NCBI RefSeq assembly: GCF_021018805.1
Contig: NC_086248.1
Span: 101,047,739-101,111,738, forward strand
DNA: 64,000 nt
Direction: 5' to 3'
DNA from: Prinia subflava
Taxonomy: Eukaryota; Chordata; Aves; Passeriformes; Cisticolidae
Part shown: positions 1 to 12,876 of the stretch, one piece after another
Layout of the letters: each line of letters opens with the position of its first letter
Position numbering within the stretch: the first letter of the stretch is position 1
Notes under the pieces: generated by a model
What the model was told of the DNA's origin: nothing
The model's database searches: none
The model's input: only the letters and a program-made list of their open reading frames with translations
Made by a program: the position numbers and the translations under genes

Positions 1-1819
1 AGAAAGCACAACAGGAACAATCTGCTGAGAAATCATGGTACCATGCCCAGATTATATCATTTTCTAAGACAGAATAAGGAAAGAAATTATGGCTTTCCCA
101 CAGACATTAAAGAAAACAAATTTTTAAAAAATTAGGATTGCTCTCAGAAAGTTTGCAATATGGAAGACAAGAGAATCTCCTAGTTTACAAAAGGAATGGC
201 ACAGGTGTCAGCCAGTGGCCATAAAAAAGATCCAAATTAGACCTGAAAACTGGGAGATTTGCACCAGGGAAAGTAAAAAATGAGGAAATAGAGCAGGCAA
301 GCCACAGACTCCCTACCAGCATCTGGAAGCAGGATGTGCATCTAATGAGGCTGGAGAAAATGGCCTTTTGTCTGCCAAGTGCATGGACACAGAAGCAAGA
401 AACCTCTGAAGCAAACTCCCATTAATTTTCCTGTGCTCCAAGGAAGGCTTGTGGCTTCACAGCTGTGTGTTGGTGCATGATATACAGGGACAACACAGTA
501 AGTCCAAGACAAAATGCCAGCTAAAACCAGGAGGTGGAGGGCTAGAAACAAAAACTGCTGCAGAGGGAGGCAATACACCATGGGCAGGTTTGCCTGTGGG
601 GCAGGCATGGAGCTCTACAGGAAGGGGACCCTAACACAGACCAAGCCCAGCACTCTCTTCTGAGATCACACATCCTTCTGTCACTGCCACCACCAGAGCA
701 GAGACAGGAGTCACCAAGCCCAGGTGCTGAGCAATACTTAATCCTATTTTCAGGGCAGGAAAGCCAACCCATGAAATTATTAATTTTTCTTCAATTCCTT
801 TGAATTTCTTCATTCTGATAGTCTGAGGAGCTGACAGTACAGTTGCCTGGCCACCAGGTTAAAATAGGTCTTTGAGTCAAATTGCTGGCAGCAGAAATCA
901 CCTTTTCCCTCTTAGTAGAAAATAACTCCTTCTGAGGTTGTTTTGGGTCCACTTATCAAAGATGTAGGTTCCATCTATTCTGCAAAGCAAGAACAGGTCA
1001 CCAGGTCCAGCAGCTTCTCATTTCCATTTGCAAAAAAATAATTAAAAATTAAAATGTCTTATTTTGGGTATGGAAACCCCCCAGTAGTCCATTGCCAAGA
1101 TTTGCCTGGAACCTTCCATACTTTTGTTCAAAGGCAACATTTCTGCTTCACTTCTTCTTGATTTATACTGACAAATTTGCTTTTTATTCTTCCATGCAGT
1201 GTGAGTCTCTGAGATGTTTTATGTCTCCATAAAGATGAAGCAGAAGTTGGCCTTCTCTGGTTTACATTTGAGGGAAAGGCAGCAAGAAATCTTTACCTCT
1301 CCAGCACATGGCATATCAAAAGCATGGGAAGATTTGCAGCCTGCTCTGTGCTGCTTGATTTTTCCTGTATCTCCGCTTCTTTGGAAGGATGGATAGGGAA
1401 GCAGCCAGCTCTGAAACAGCAGATGAATACAGTCTGGAACAGACTGAGGCTTCTCTTGTCTGCTTGGTCTATTGCCTCTGGAAGAACTAGACGGTCACAG
1501 GCCAGCCTGGCATCTGCTGATGCCTCCCAGGAGAAGAATAACGTTGAGCAAAGAGCACAGATCTCCAACAAATTTATGACTCAGTTCATCCACTTGTACT
1601 ATTCATCAGGATATTGCAATAACTCAACTTATGTGTTACCATGTTCCTAGAAATAGCACTTCCTTTCTTTGCCCTATTTGCAGTACTATTTCAATAGTAT
1701 TTTTCATGGTATTGAGGCAATCTCAGCTATCACAGCTATGCCTTAATGTTACTAAAAATGCCATCAAACCATGAAGCAGTTATATGACAATAAGATATAA
1801 CTTCCAGTCTTGCAATGCA
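1..1819. other. Gene-free AT-rich stretch
   Basis: I see no gene, recognisable transposon or structural RNA here. The short open frames around 340-810 and 1214-1650 overlap each other on both strands, have no flanking splice or promoter context, and contain no recognisable domain, so I treat them as chance. Confidence 0.6.
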
Positions 1820-1861
1820 GGTTCACTCTCTAACATCCATGGTTCACTCTCTAACATCCAT
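1820..1861. repeat. 21-bp tandem duplication
   Basis: Two exact, adjacent copies of a 21-base unit beginning GGTTCACTCTC and ending CATCCAT lie at 1820-1840 and 1841-1861. Two bases (GG) of a third copy follow. It is not part of any repeat I recognise. Two identical copies suggest a fairly recent local duplication, for example by replication slippage. Confidence 0.9.
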
Positions 1862-2321
1862 GGATCACAGGAATCCTAGAGCAGCGCAGGTCATTTTACT
1901 CTGATAATGGTGGGCACAAAAAGCCTACACACAGAGAATGTTTACCGTGAATTTAAGCTACCTCGAGAAATTCTGTGGATTTCAGTAAACACTTTCTTAT
2001 GTCTTACACTTTGAGTCAGACCAAGCTCTTGCTGCTTTTGGCAGGAAGGTGCAGTTGGGAGGAAGGATCCACACTGAAATTCCTTCACCTCATAAAAATG
2101 GGTTTCCAAAGGAATACGAAAGAAAGATCACAACGAACTGCTTATAAAAAGGGCAGGAAAGGGCCTACAGAAAATACTGGTGGATGCTCCCTAACAGCTG
2201 AACAGGCAACTTCATCGGCATCATCAGGTCCCTGTGTTCCTCTGGCATGAAAGATGGGAGCTTTCTACTTTTAGGGTATTATTATAAATTAATCTTAGAA
2301 CACACACACAGATTAGAATCC

Positions 2322-2603
2322 CAATTTTTAAACAACTTTTTATTCAAAATATTTTCCATGAGGATCAGTAGTATAAATTGCCACCTGAAACATATTTAGC
2401 CCATTTCAAGATCGCATTTCTGTTCAGGATCTGAGTTCAGCCCAAGCTCTCTACTCAACACATATGAACGAAAAATTGGGCTAATTTGACCATAAACATG
2501 TACCAGCTAAAATGGTTCTATATTAAATTTTGTAATACTCTTCATGCACATCATCGGCTTTCTTGTAACCTCTGTCCCCAGGGGGTGTGATGTCTCAGAA
2601 TGT
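2322..2603 (-). other. Possible 3' terminal exon with polyadenylation signal
   Basis: On the minus strand a pyrimidine-rich tract ending CTTCTTTTAG gives a good splice acceptor just above 2603, with a second AG ten bases further in. One frame entered from the second AG is open for about 22 codons, ends at a TAA (2523-2525), and reads PPGDRGYKKADDVHEEYYKI at its C-terminus. Roughly 200 bases of 3'UTR-like sequence follow. AATAAA lies at 2339-2344 (minus strand), and a TGTGTGTGTG run at 2301-2310 sits about 30 bases beyond it, the usual place for a GU-rich downstream element. Acceptor, stop, poly(A) signal and downstream element in correct order is what a real last exon looks like. Two other frames from the first acceptor are open for about 17 and 31 codons, so the frame is not settled. 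I do not recognise the protein. The parts are individually common in AT-rich DNA, so this remains a candidate. Confidence 0.4.
2339..2344 (-). terminator. Polyadenylation signal AATAAA with GU-rich element
   Basis: The minus strand reads AATAAA here. A (TG)5 run at 2301-2310 lies about 30 bases further along the same strand, so cleavage would fall near 2320. This spacing is typical of a working vertebrate poly(A) site. It supports the candidate exon above it but could arise by chance. Confidence 0.4.
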
Positions 2604-2610
2604 CTAAAAG

Positions 2611-5600
2611 AAGAAAAGCTTTTCAGAAACAGCAATATTCAAAGTGTACAAATGTATTTACTATCTTAGTTATCTGAGTTTTTAGGTATTATTCTTGTTC
2701 CCCAAAACAAGCAGAAAATATAAACTACAGTTAAATAATTCATGAAACTGTAAAATAATAATAAAACTCCCTTATTTTTATAAAAGTATAAAATTGTAGG
2801 ACCTTAGAATCAGGCCCAGTGTATAAACTTATATTAATATATTACATGTATTATCATTATGATCATCAAACCCAGGAGAAGAAACTGCCCGTGGAAAAAC
2901 AGTGTTGTGTTGAAAAATCAATACAGTACAGCTCACAAATGCATTTATAGGAGTACTGGAAAGAATACTAGTAGATTTCATCTTGATTTTAATCTGCACT
3001 AAAATTCATCTGAGAAGCCATTATAGCCATAAAGGGTAGTAAAGCAGGTTAATAATCCTATTCAATAATAAAAACTAAAAGCATTTTTAATAGCTGAACT
3101 CTGGTTTGGCATTGAAATACATTGCTGTGATGTATCAACAAAAAGCCTAACACTGTAGAAAACAGAGAGAGTAATATATATTTTTCTGGTCCCTGACTTT
3201 TTCTAAGGTGGTTACTTAAAATACATGAAAAATCACTGAATGCCTAAGGAAGTAGATCAGATTTGATGTTTGAAAACTCTCTTATTTCTTTTGGCTGGTC
3301 CATCTAAAATAACAGTTTAGTTGAAAAGAAACTTACTAGATAATTTAGAAAACTGTTTTTCAATGATTACAGCACTGGAACATGACTGATCTCATTTTGG
3401 TCCATGATAAAATCATGACCATCTTGGACAGGAAGTAGAGCTGATCAAAACTATTTCACAGACAAAACGTGCATTAAGACCCACAGATTTGGAGAAAATG
3501 AAAGTATGACTTGGGAGATATTGAACTGGTCATGTATTTTCTTGCAATTCATGAAATGGTTTGAAAAAAAAGAGAAAGGGATTTTAGAAAGTTTAAATGG
3601 GCTTTCATCTTTAAGAAGACACATATTTCAACATATTATTCCAAAACAGTCCCAGTTGTGGGACTATCTACAGTTTTAAAATATATAAAACTGGACTTAT
3701 AGAAGAAAAATATTTCTTTTGTTTAAATATATCTGTCTACAACAAAAATATTTTTTTCAGATCCACCCAAATTATTTTGAATTATTTCAGTTTACAATGT
3801 CCATGTTCATTGTGCTGTCCAATATTTTGGGGGGACATTTTTAAGACCACTTTTTGTATTTACACTTTAAAAAAGCTTCCCAATGATGGAATACCTTTCT
3901 TTCCTGTGGCAATATGCATTATATAAATGCCATAGAGTGGACAAAATAACATTGAAAATAGGTATCACTGATGAATAGTACCTGAACATTCAAACCAGAA
4001 AAACTGATAATCACTACAAATGCCAAATTACCTCTTTAAAGGTTTAATATCTCAGATAGATTTTTTTTTAAAATTTTGATCCTTATCAGCTAATAGCATA
4101 GCCTAGCCTTACATATCCACCCAGAGAGGCATGGTTGACTTTTTAGCTCTTAGCTTTTGCTCCCTAAGAGATCAAAACACAAAGTTTGATGCACACCCAC
4201 TTACCCAAAAGCAAATAATTGAACAAAGACATAAGTTCCTTTCTTCTAAATTTTCTGCCAGCTGACTTGTACAACTACATGCTCTTTGTAAATGTCTGTG
4301 ACTTCTCTTACTTTTTTTTAAATTATTTTTAAGAATGTACATAAGAAAAACACTCACTTCACCCAAGCCTTTAGAGCTTTTATACACAAAGCCTCTAAGT
4401 CAATGCATCTTTGTCAGCACACAAACATTCCCCAGGGTACATGAGCCAGTGGATCACGCCATCACACTTCCTCAAAAAATATCGCTTCCTGTAGTGCCTT
4501 TCCCCATTCTGGGAATTTTAAAAGCAGCAGAGTTGTGTCCTGCTCCAAAACCTGAAAAGTATAGAAAAAAATATTTCAAAGCATAAAAATATATTTTGAA
4601 GTTCATGACCAAAAACTCCATGAGAGTTTTTATGCACCAAATTATTCTTCTACCACTGGGAATCAGCTCAGCACCTCACCCCGACAATAAAGACATAAGA
4701 TAAAAAAGACAAGATAAAATAACAACATAAGTTTTAACTGAAAAACCATCATATTACGCTACACCTGACCATCAGTGATTCCTCAAAGAACCGAGCAAAA
4801 TATTGTATCTATGCTCCAGCCAAGATACGCCTCTAATTATTCTAATGCTTTTAAAAAGCAACAGGCTTTTGTCATAACAAAAATATGACAAGGAAATTCC
4901 TTGAAAGGAAAGGAGGAAACTTTTAATCTATCCTCAAGAGTGTCAGCTTTGAGCAGAGAAGAAAAACTAGTGTAGACTTGGGGAAACCTCCCCTAAGAAA
5001 ACCAAACTGTTATCTGTGATGCTTTCAAGTCCTCAAAGACCTTGAAATGTTTATAGGTTGCCCCATGCATCTTTGAAAGTATTAACTGTTTATTCAAGAC
5101 ATGAAATAAAGGAAAAGATGCATTATATCAAAGCATTAGGCTTAAGAAAAGTTAGAAGTAAATGACACAGACAGGCAAGTTGGGGGAGAAGGTGTTATCA
5201 ACACAAAGCAAGATTGGAAAGGAACTCACAAAACAAGTAACACTTTTCAGTTAAGAAGTTTGGGAAACATTAGCTATGTTGTGTACTCCAACACACATGA
5301 GAAAGATGCTGCATTTTTCCTGATGATGACAAGGACACTGAAGAAAATGCAAGTCCCTGGTGAAGGTTCTCCCCAGACTGATGACCAACGTTTATAGCAA
5401 AAATGACTAAATTTTTACCACAGTTTAAACAAAGATGTGCACTGAAGACAGTCTAGTGAAGAGCAGTGAAGTGAGGCTTGTTGCAAACTCTGGGCAGAGA
5501 GTGAGATGCTCTGCTTTGCCAAGTTGGGGTAACACCTTTCAGGGAGTTTTGGCCTCCGCCTCAAAGGCGGGTAGACACTTTAAGCAACAGCTGGAGTTTT

Positions 5601-8600
5601 AAACGGTGTGTGATGTGAACTACCAAGTTTCAAAGTGGAAGATCCCCATTGAGATTTTGAACAGGAAAAGGGAGAACTTCCTGAAATCCAGTCACTGTAG
5701 TGTTTCAGACAACTCAGGGAAAGGGTTGCCAGCCCGTCCTTAGTTTAGCATTACCAAGTCTACTGTGAAATATTTCCTATATCTAACACTGTAACTGGTA
5801 ACTTTTCTTCTCATGAAAACAATTCTTTTCTGGCATTTGTAATTTACAACACTTTATACTTGCAAAAAAAAAATCTGATGGGTTTTTTTGCTCATCTCAT
5901 AACATCGATGAAAGCTTTTTCCCCCTGTGACCCTCAGAGATTTTGAGCTCCTACACTCAGCTCTTATTCCTATCTTGCTTTTTCCATTAATCCTACCTGG
6001 AGTCACTCAAAATGGTGCAGTGTTTACAATAATGTGCTGAAGCTTTTCAAGTCCATCTGATGAAATATTATTAATAATTCATACTAATGTAATAAATCAT
6101 TTATGTTTCTGCAGAAGAATTTATCACACTGTCTTGCCTGAAACTCTTCTTTTTCGAGGTCCTATTTGTCATACCCAAATACCACTGGCAGAACTCAATC
6201 AGAAAACCTGTTTCTACCAGTCAGACCTTAGGAGGTAGGAGGGCTCCCTCATGACAGGATTGTTTTTATAGAGTAAATTCTGCATGACTGCAACACTACT
6301 TGAGTAATATTTCTTACAATTAAAAACCCCAACAAAGATTGAAAGCTCAGTAACAGAAATGCATGGGAATAAAATGGCCTCTTAACTATGGATGGAAGGG
6401 CACATGTAGGGGATGGTAACTGAGCATCAGTAGCAGTTAGAAAATTATACCCTTTCAAAAACACTGCTATTACTTATAAAGATTTCATTACTTCCTATAA
6501 GTACTCAGGATGGACCCCATCCCTTTCAATGTGTTAGATGGAGAAGTGGTTAATTACTGAAGAAATTTTTAACCATTATTAGAATCATATAATCCAGACC
6601 ACATCTTCAACATTATATTCATTGTGTAAAACCCCTTCTTGTCAGGCACAAAGACAGAAGACCCAAAAAACTCCAGGCCTTACCTGCCTTTCACATGAAG
6701 TTGTGGCTCTCTGCATCTGACAGCAAGTAAATCAAGGATTTTGTATAGGTTTTCTATTAAACCTAGTCCATAGAAAATGGTGTTCATGGTCAAGCAAGGT
6801 TTGGGGCTTTTTTCTTTCCACCTTCTTAATATTTTTAATCAGTCTCCACTTCTGCCATAATGGTGATTCCTTAACCTTGACCTGTGTGCTCCTGTGAGCT
6901 CAATATAGCTTCCCATTAAGTCAACAGCAGCTGCTCCACTGGCAGCAGCATTTGAGCCAATTACTGCACTGTGAAAGGGGACAGAAAACTCCTGTGGCCG
7001 TTCAACTTAAACAGAAATACCAGAATTCTCCCACCAGTCCTCCTCAGCTGAATGGGATTAAACAAAGCAAGACCTCCGTTCAAACCACTGTTAACTTCCA
7101 GCTGGTAGCCAGAATTCAGTTCTTATTGTTACTACTCTGCAAGGACCTTTGGTTTCTTCAAAAGAATGTTTGTTATTTCACCTCGACTTTTGTAAACTCA
7201 TATTGTTTAATCTCCATCTGTGCCTGAGGCCTCACTTTCCTATTGTGGGAAAAATCAATCATTGTTTTACCAGGACACAGTGGCAATTTCCCCCAGTAAA
7301 CTCAGTAAATTGAGTATTCCTGCCTTCCCTACAGAAGTGATTGCAAAACATATGGGGAAAGTCCACCAGAATCTCCAGGCTCAGTATTTTAAGGTTGAAA
7401 GTCTTTCTTGGGTATGGTCTAAACCAACATCTGAAGAAATATTTCTTTACTTTGTTCTCATACTAAATAACCTTGTCTGACTCTTTGGTCCCACATCTTC
7501 TCTCTGAGAGCCTCCTTTCATTTAGCAGCATGCTCATAGGAACTTAACCAACTCCACAAAAAGAGCTGAGACCTGGAAGACAGCCCTGGCAGGTAAGAGA
7601 AATGAAAGACTGAAAATTTCAGCAAATCTCCAGGAGGTGCAATAACAATGCTCAGCACATTGTCATCTTTCCTGTCATTCCTAGGTCAGTAATAGAAATC
7701 AATTTCTATATGAAACCAGCAGAACCTGGAGCTAGGATATTGCTGCAGGTGTTGGACGTCCTTTTATTTGAAAGCCTTCTCATGCCAGTTCTTAAAAATC
7801 ACTGGAGTTCTCAGCTCTGCACATAAGGTATGACTTCTTTTTGTGCACAATATGAGAATTCAATTACTGTGGGACCTATTCAAAGAATAGCATTCGAAAG
7901 GTTCAGCATAAATTCAAGTGGTGTTCAAGATGGATAATACACTTCAGTCAGTAACATCTGCATATCCAAAATACTGCACTACCCAGCAGAGCAATCAAGC
8001 CCTCTCCACAAACTCAGCAGGGCAGCTCTACAGTCTGCTGGCTAAAAGGTCAGATGTTAAACTGGTTTCACAATACTACAGGAAAGCTTAGAATCTAACA
8101 GAAGAAAATAAGCCCTTTGCAGACAGTAACAAGGGTTAGACTTGTACATGGCTTGAAAAGTAGTGACAACAGCTTTAGGGTAATAAGATATAGTAAACAC
8201 TTTTGTTGTCTATTGACAGCAATTTTGTTGTCCATACTATTGACAAGTAAAATTATACCAAGTCCATTATTTCAGTTTATGGAATAAGCAAAAGTAAGTT
8301 TGCATTTTAGCTAGTCCCTTGGCTTGAAAATATAAATGGAAAGTGTTGATTGTGATGGATTTTTAATTACATATTTATTTCAATGAACTGAGAAATATAA
8401 GAAAACTACCATTTCTGGCTGATGCACAATCATGTTTCCCCCTACCTCTAATGTAAAAATGAGAAAGCTGAAGCACTTAAACACCTTAAGAACATATATT
8501 GAAATCCCAGAAGTACTTTGGCCATTCTGCACTGCTGCAGAGGTAAGCATTGAATTGCCTTTTGGCTTTAAGCCAATTAACCCAACCATACATGAAGAAT

Positions 8601-11410
8601 GAAGTCCCAGCAACATAATGTAGCCCATTTTAAGGAGCTATAAAAACAGAACACAGACCCTGAAACAGATTTAGCTACATCCTTATGCATATATCACAAC
8701 AGCAGCTGAAATTCACTTTGTTCCATCCTGTTAACATGTAAAACAAAACTCAGGGTGATTTAGCTCCATCCCAAGAGTACTAAGCCAAGCCCCAAACAAA
8801 TCATGGCTCAATTTGTGCTTTTCAAACCTCACTTTTCGATGGGCCGTCTGTTTATGTGTTCAGAGATGCCACAGTGTGTTTTATTCCACGTTTGCATCTT
8901 AAATATCACCTCCAAGACAGCAGATTAATACCATCCAGCCTTTTCTTTCCAGTAGTATTTCTAGTAATTTTCAGCTTGGAATTATTGAAACACTACCGTT
9001 ATTTAGTAAATTAAATTACAGTTTGAAAATCAAGTCACAGCTTCTGGTCAGCTTAAAATGGGAATTCTTTTCCCTCCTGGTACTTCTACATCTCTCCCTC
9101 CCCAGAGTATTTTGACTCAAATAGAACAGTTTATACTGATTTGCTTTGTAATTTATGTGAGGTCAAATAATTTTTTTTTCAAATGTCCATAATTAAAAAA
9201 ATTACTTCCTTTTTAACATGAAATTTTTCATTTTACTTGGATTTTTTAATCTTTGTGTTTGTTCTCCCTCTTTTATTTTTGACAGCTTGTGTGTGTATGT
9301 GATGCAAAAATGACCACTAAACTCAACTTAATTTGCAGTTAGCTTCATATCATCTAAAAGCTATGAATAATTTACCAGAAAAAAAAAAGCTTTATGAAGC
9401 TCTTTCAATAGCCTTTTAATTACAACAGAGCAAAATACAGGAGAGGTGAGAAAATTGAAACATGATTATTTTATAAACAAAACAACAACGGTAATCAAGT
9501 TCTAATAAGGAGTTTTCACACTATTTTCAATTCATTTGGGTCCTCTTGTCTTTGAAAGGGATGCCACCCCAAACTCAGTAAAGGTTTCTTCACAGAATAA
9601 TGACCTTTATGCCAGGACACATAATTTGTATAGCAACAGCAGGTTATGTGTATTATTTACCAATCCCTTGGCAGCCCAAGTGGGCTGTCTGCAGTCTAAC
9701 GATTTTTCAGAATTCATACAATTTAAAGGTATAGCTCCCAAGCAGACAACTTTTTGGACAGTGGCAGTAGACAATACATTACCTATTCACACACAAACAC
9801 AATATGAGATTTGGGGTGGCCTGATGGTCTTACTGACGTTCTGTAGTGACGCTGGACAAAGTACTTGTTGGAAGCATCTTTATTCTTTCCTGTTTGACAA
9901 ATGCCACTGGCCTTTCAGCAGGGCACTGGAGTGTAAGAGGATGTTTGGGCAGCATAGCATGCTATGGTCAAGGGAAATGTGCCATTAAGCAACTACATTA
10001 ATTATAAATTGCCTCAGAGAGGCATTTGCACAGCAGGTTATACTCTTCCCAGAAAACACGGCACAGCCAGAAGAAAAAGCTGTTCCTTACAAAATTCCTA
10101 TTGGATAGTCTTATCACATTCAGGTGTTTTCTCTTCATAAGAATATTTCTATCCAGTTATTAAATTTGAACTGAATAAACCACTTATACCTTGTTAACCT
10201 AGCTGTCAGTTAACACCATAAGGGCTCACATTAAAGAACCTACATAATTTTAAGACAGGATTTATTACAACAAATGAAGACTCAGATGAATTGTTGATAA
10301 TACACAGCATTACTGACATGGTGTTATGATGCTTTTATTTAGCTCAATAATAGATGGCTCCATATATTCACTAGGAGCAATATATGCTGTGTACATGAAT
10401 TCCAGCATGCCTGCCTATTTCTCGGCTCTGACTGACTGGGGTGCCTTTTCCAAAGGTGCCAAACTGATTTGGAAATAAAGGATTTCAAGCAATAATCAAT
10501 TAAATGACCTCTCAGACTGACCTGGGGGGCTAATCAAGCAATCAAGCCCAGTTTATAGAAGGGTACTGGCATCCCTGGGCCTAGCTGGCTGCTTAGTAGA
10601 GGGGTTTGGTTCTGCAAATTAGGCCCTGGATATAGTTCAATACCTTGCAATTCGCAAATGATAGATGAGCTTGGTTTTCTGTCTGAAAAGCAGATCAAAT
10701 GACATTCACAGAAATAAACAAGCATTTGCTACTTAGAGAGCATGTCCTGGAATATATTTCTAAGTGTTGCCAAAGAGACAAGGAGACTGATAATGAGGAC
10801 GATTTTCTTGCCATTATTCATCATAAATGCCAGAAAAAAAAAAGTTTAAAAATAAATAAAAAAGCTGATCTGATGACTTAATTCAGGGTGATAATAACAG
10901 GAAGTGCGATCACTTGAAAAAGCAGCCCATCTTGGTACTTTGAGATATTTCAAGCAGGAAATAGCAAAATATCTAATTCTTGGCAAATATGGCCTGGCAA
11001 GATGCTTTATATTTCCCAGTTCATGACTTTATAATACAAGTAGTACTCGATGCAGGAGTACTTAGAGTCATGCACACACACAGAACAGCTCTAGAGGAAG
11101 GTATTCCATTGCCCTGGCACAACAGCAGAATTATAAGGAAGTTTTTTGAGGAGTTGAAATTTCAGTTCCTTGCTTTTAAGGGATATTAGGAAGCTCCTTA
11201 GGCCCTGTGGCACTGCTGCAGGCAGAAGGTGAGCAGGTAGACAGGCAAGATAGGGAATCTTGAGTCTTGCCTCTGTGCCAAATGATTGAGTGGATGAAGG
11301 ACCAGCTTATTTTATGACAAAGAAAGTTAGCAGAGATATCAGCAAACTGGCACTAACATGTCTTAAAGCTTAGTTAATCTGTGCATGGATGCCAATCAAA
11401 AGGACACAAA
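2611..11410. other. 8.8-kb stretch without recognisable gene or repeat
   Basis: This is AT-rich DNA with scattered short A and T runs. I find no CR1 tail, LTR, tandem repeat of note or RNA gene. The longest open frame (9536-9988, plus, 150 codons) has ordinary non-coding composition and no domain I can name. A small exon-like segment at 7526-7592 has an acceptor (CTTTCATTTAG) and a donor (CAG/GTAAGA) but little else. Conserved non-coding elements could be hidden here; they cannot be seen in one sequence alone. Confidence 0.55.
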
Positions 11411-11720
11411 AAATCACTAGATCACATAAGCTGGAAAAGGCCTCTGATATCATCAAGTCCAACCTATGACCAAACACCACCTTGTCAACTAGACCATGGC
11501 ACTGAGTGCAATGTCCGGCGTTTCCTTAAATACCTCCAGGGATGGTGACTCCACCCTGTCAATGCCCAGTCACTCTTTCTGTGAACAAATGCTTCCTAAT
11601 GTCCAACCTCAACTTACCATGGTGCAGCTTAAGATGTGTCCTCTTGTTCTGTCACTGGTTGCCTGGAAGAAGAGGCAGAACCCACACATGGCTCATTTTC
11701 CCAACTCAACACTACTCCAG
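11411..11720 (-). mobile_element. CR1 LINE fragment, 3' end
   Basis: The sequence starts with a degraded reverse complement of the CR1 tail (AATCACTAGATCACATAAGCTGG, then AAGTCCAACC). It continues through the family's typical phrases about 'cctccagggatggtgactccacc' and 'tgtcctcttgttctgtcactggttgcctgg'. The 3' end is at the low coordinate, so the element lies on the minus strand. It is truncated at its 5' end, as nearly all CR1 copies are, and is too diverged to encode protein. The open frames of 131 and 61 codons running through it on the plus strand are antisense shadows of the element. Confidence 0.85.
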
Positions 11721-12300
11721 AATTTGACAGCAGGGTCTTCTCTTTCTGCATGGAAGTTTCTTTTAGTGACTCACAGATTTAACCTGCTGCTGGTGTCATC
11801 CACAGTGACACAATTCTCAGAACAGTCATCCCTTGTGTCTCTCACAGCTCAGCAAACAGCTGACTTGCACATCAGCTGTTGCAAGCAATAATCTCTGGAG
11901 CACTTAAGTGCATCTGCATTCATACAGAGTGCATATATAATTACACATGGGCCATACTCCTGATCATATTATTCTTCAAAGCTTTTTTTGTTTCTGTAAA
12001 TTTATCTGCCGCAGACAAGATAAAACTTGGAGTTCTCACTTTTTAATTTTGTTACTGTAAACAGTGTGTCAGCAGCACATTTCCATAATCACTGCTGTTA
12101 TGAAACATAAGAACACTACCACAAGAATACTGTGTATTTCTTTACAATGTTTTAATCACAAATTGGTGCCTCAAACTACCTAATTGAGGGATGTTAGTAT
12201 GAGTAATAAGTACATGACATACCAGAGTAGCTACCACTGAAATTAAGTTACTGCTGAATACGGGGGGTCAAATACTTAAATAAAAGAAATATGTGTTCCT
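11721..12300. other. Gene-free AT-rich stretch
   Basis: No gene or repeat is recognised. The first part could be further 5' CR1 sequence too decayed to be sure of. Confidence 0.5.
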
Positions 12301-12876
12301 CTTAAATGTAATTTAATGTTATGTCATTGTTTTGAGGAAGAACAAGATATAAATTTAGTCATCATCATCTGGGAAGAAGGCAGAGGAGATACTCTCAAAT
12401 GTTCAAAATAGGATGCAAGCTCAGAGTGAAATACCATCAAATATAGTTCTGTAAAGAAACCAGTTCCTGATGGTTTTCTGGTGAGGTTGTTGAGAGCTAA
12501 TACAAGAGAGCTGATTGTGAATGGTTCAAAAGAACTGAAAGTTGTAAAGAATATCGCACACATGATAGAAAAACGTCCAAACCACAGAAAGCTGTGTTTG
12601 CAAATCTGTGGAAAAACATGCCTCTTCAGCCCACGTGTGAGAATACCCAACAGAGTAGCTGATCACTAGTGAAAATGTTGCAAATCATATACAAATTGGT
12701 ATGAATATTTATCAAATGTTTTAATTAAAATTATCAAGCCATTAGATAATGTGCCAAAAAAATCAAAAGAGACAACAGCCATGAAGCAGAAACTGCAGAA
12801 GAACAAAAACTCAGCTGGAACCTCCATCAGCAGCCAAGGAAAAAACAAATCATGTGAGCATCCCACAGCCTTAATT
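12301..12876 (+). pseudogene. Possible decayed coding sequence, origin unknown
   Basis: Read in a single plus-strand frame (frame 1 of the window), these 192 codons contain only a TAG near 12406, a TGA near 12427 and an adjacent TAG-TGA pair at 12667-12672 before the final TGA at 12874-12876. About ten stops would be expected by chance. The longest unbroken part (12430-12666) is 79 codons. It is rich in Arg, Lys, Leu and Val and includes NGSKELKVVKNIAHMIEKRP. The part after the paired stops is Lys/Gln/Ser-rich and includes KQKLQKNKNSAGTSISSQGK. I recognise no family. An A-rich strand naturally yields Lys, Glu and Asn codons, and the minus strand is also fairly open, so this may be chance. There are no clear splice sites, poly(A) tail or flanking duplications to show a retrocopy. 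Confidence 0.25.

Noticed and set aside
6685..6730. 33-base minus-strand micro-exon candidate (GCTGTCAG acceptor, CAG/GTAAGG donor)
   Set aside because: The splice sites are good, but the segment is too short and isolated to separate from chance pairs.
9536..9988. 150-codon open frame on the plus strand
   Set aside because: It has no domain, splice context or homology I can name. A frame of this length is expected about once by chance in a window this size.
11496..11891. 131-codon plus-strand frame
   Set aside because: It lies antisense to a CR1 LINE copy and is a by-product of that repeat.
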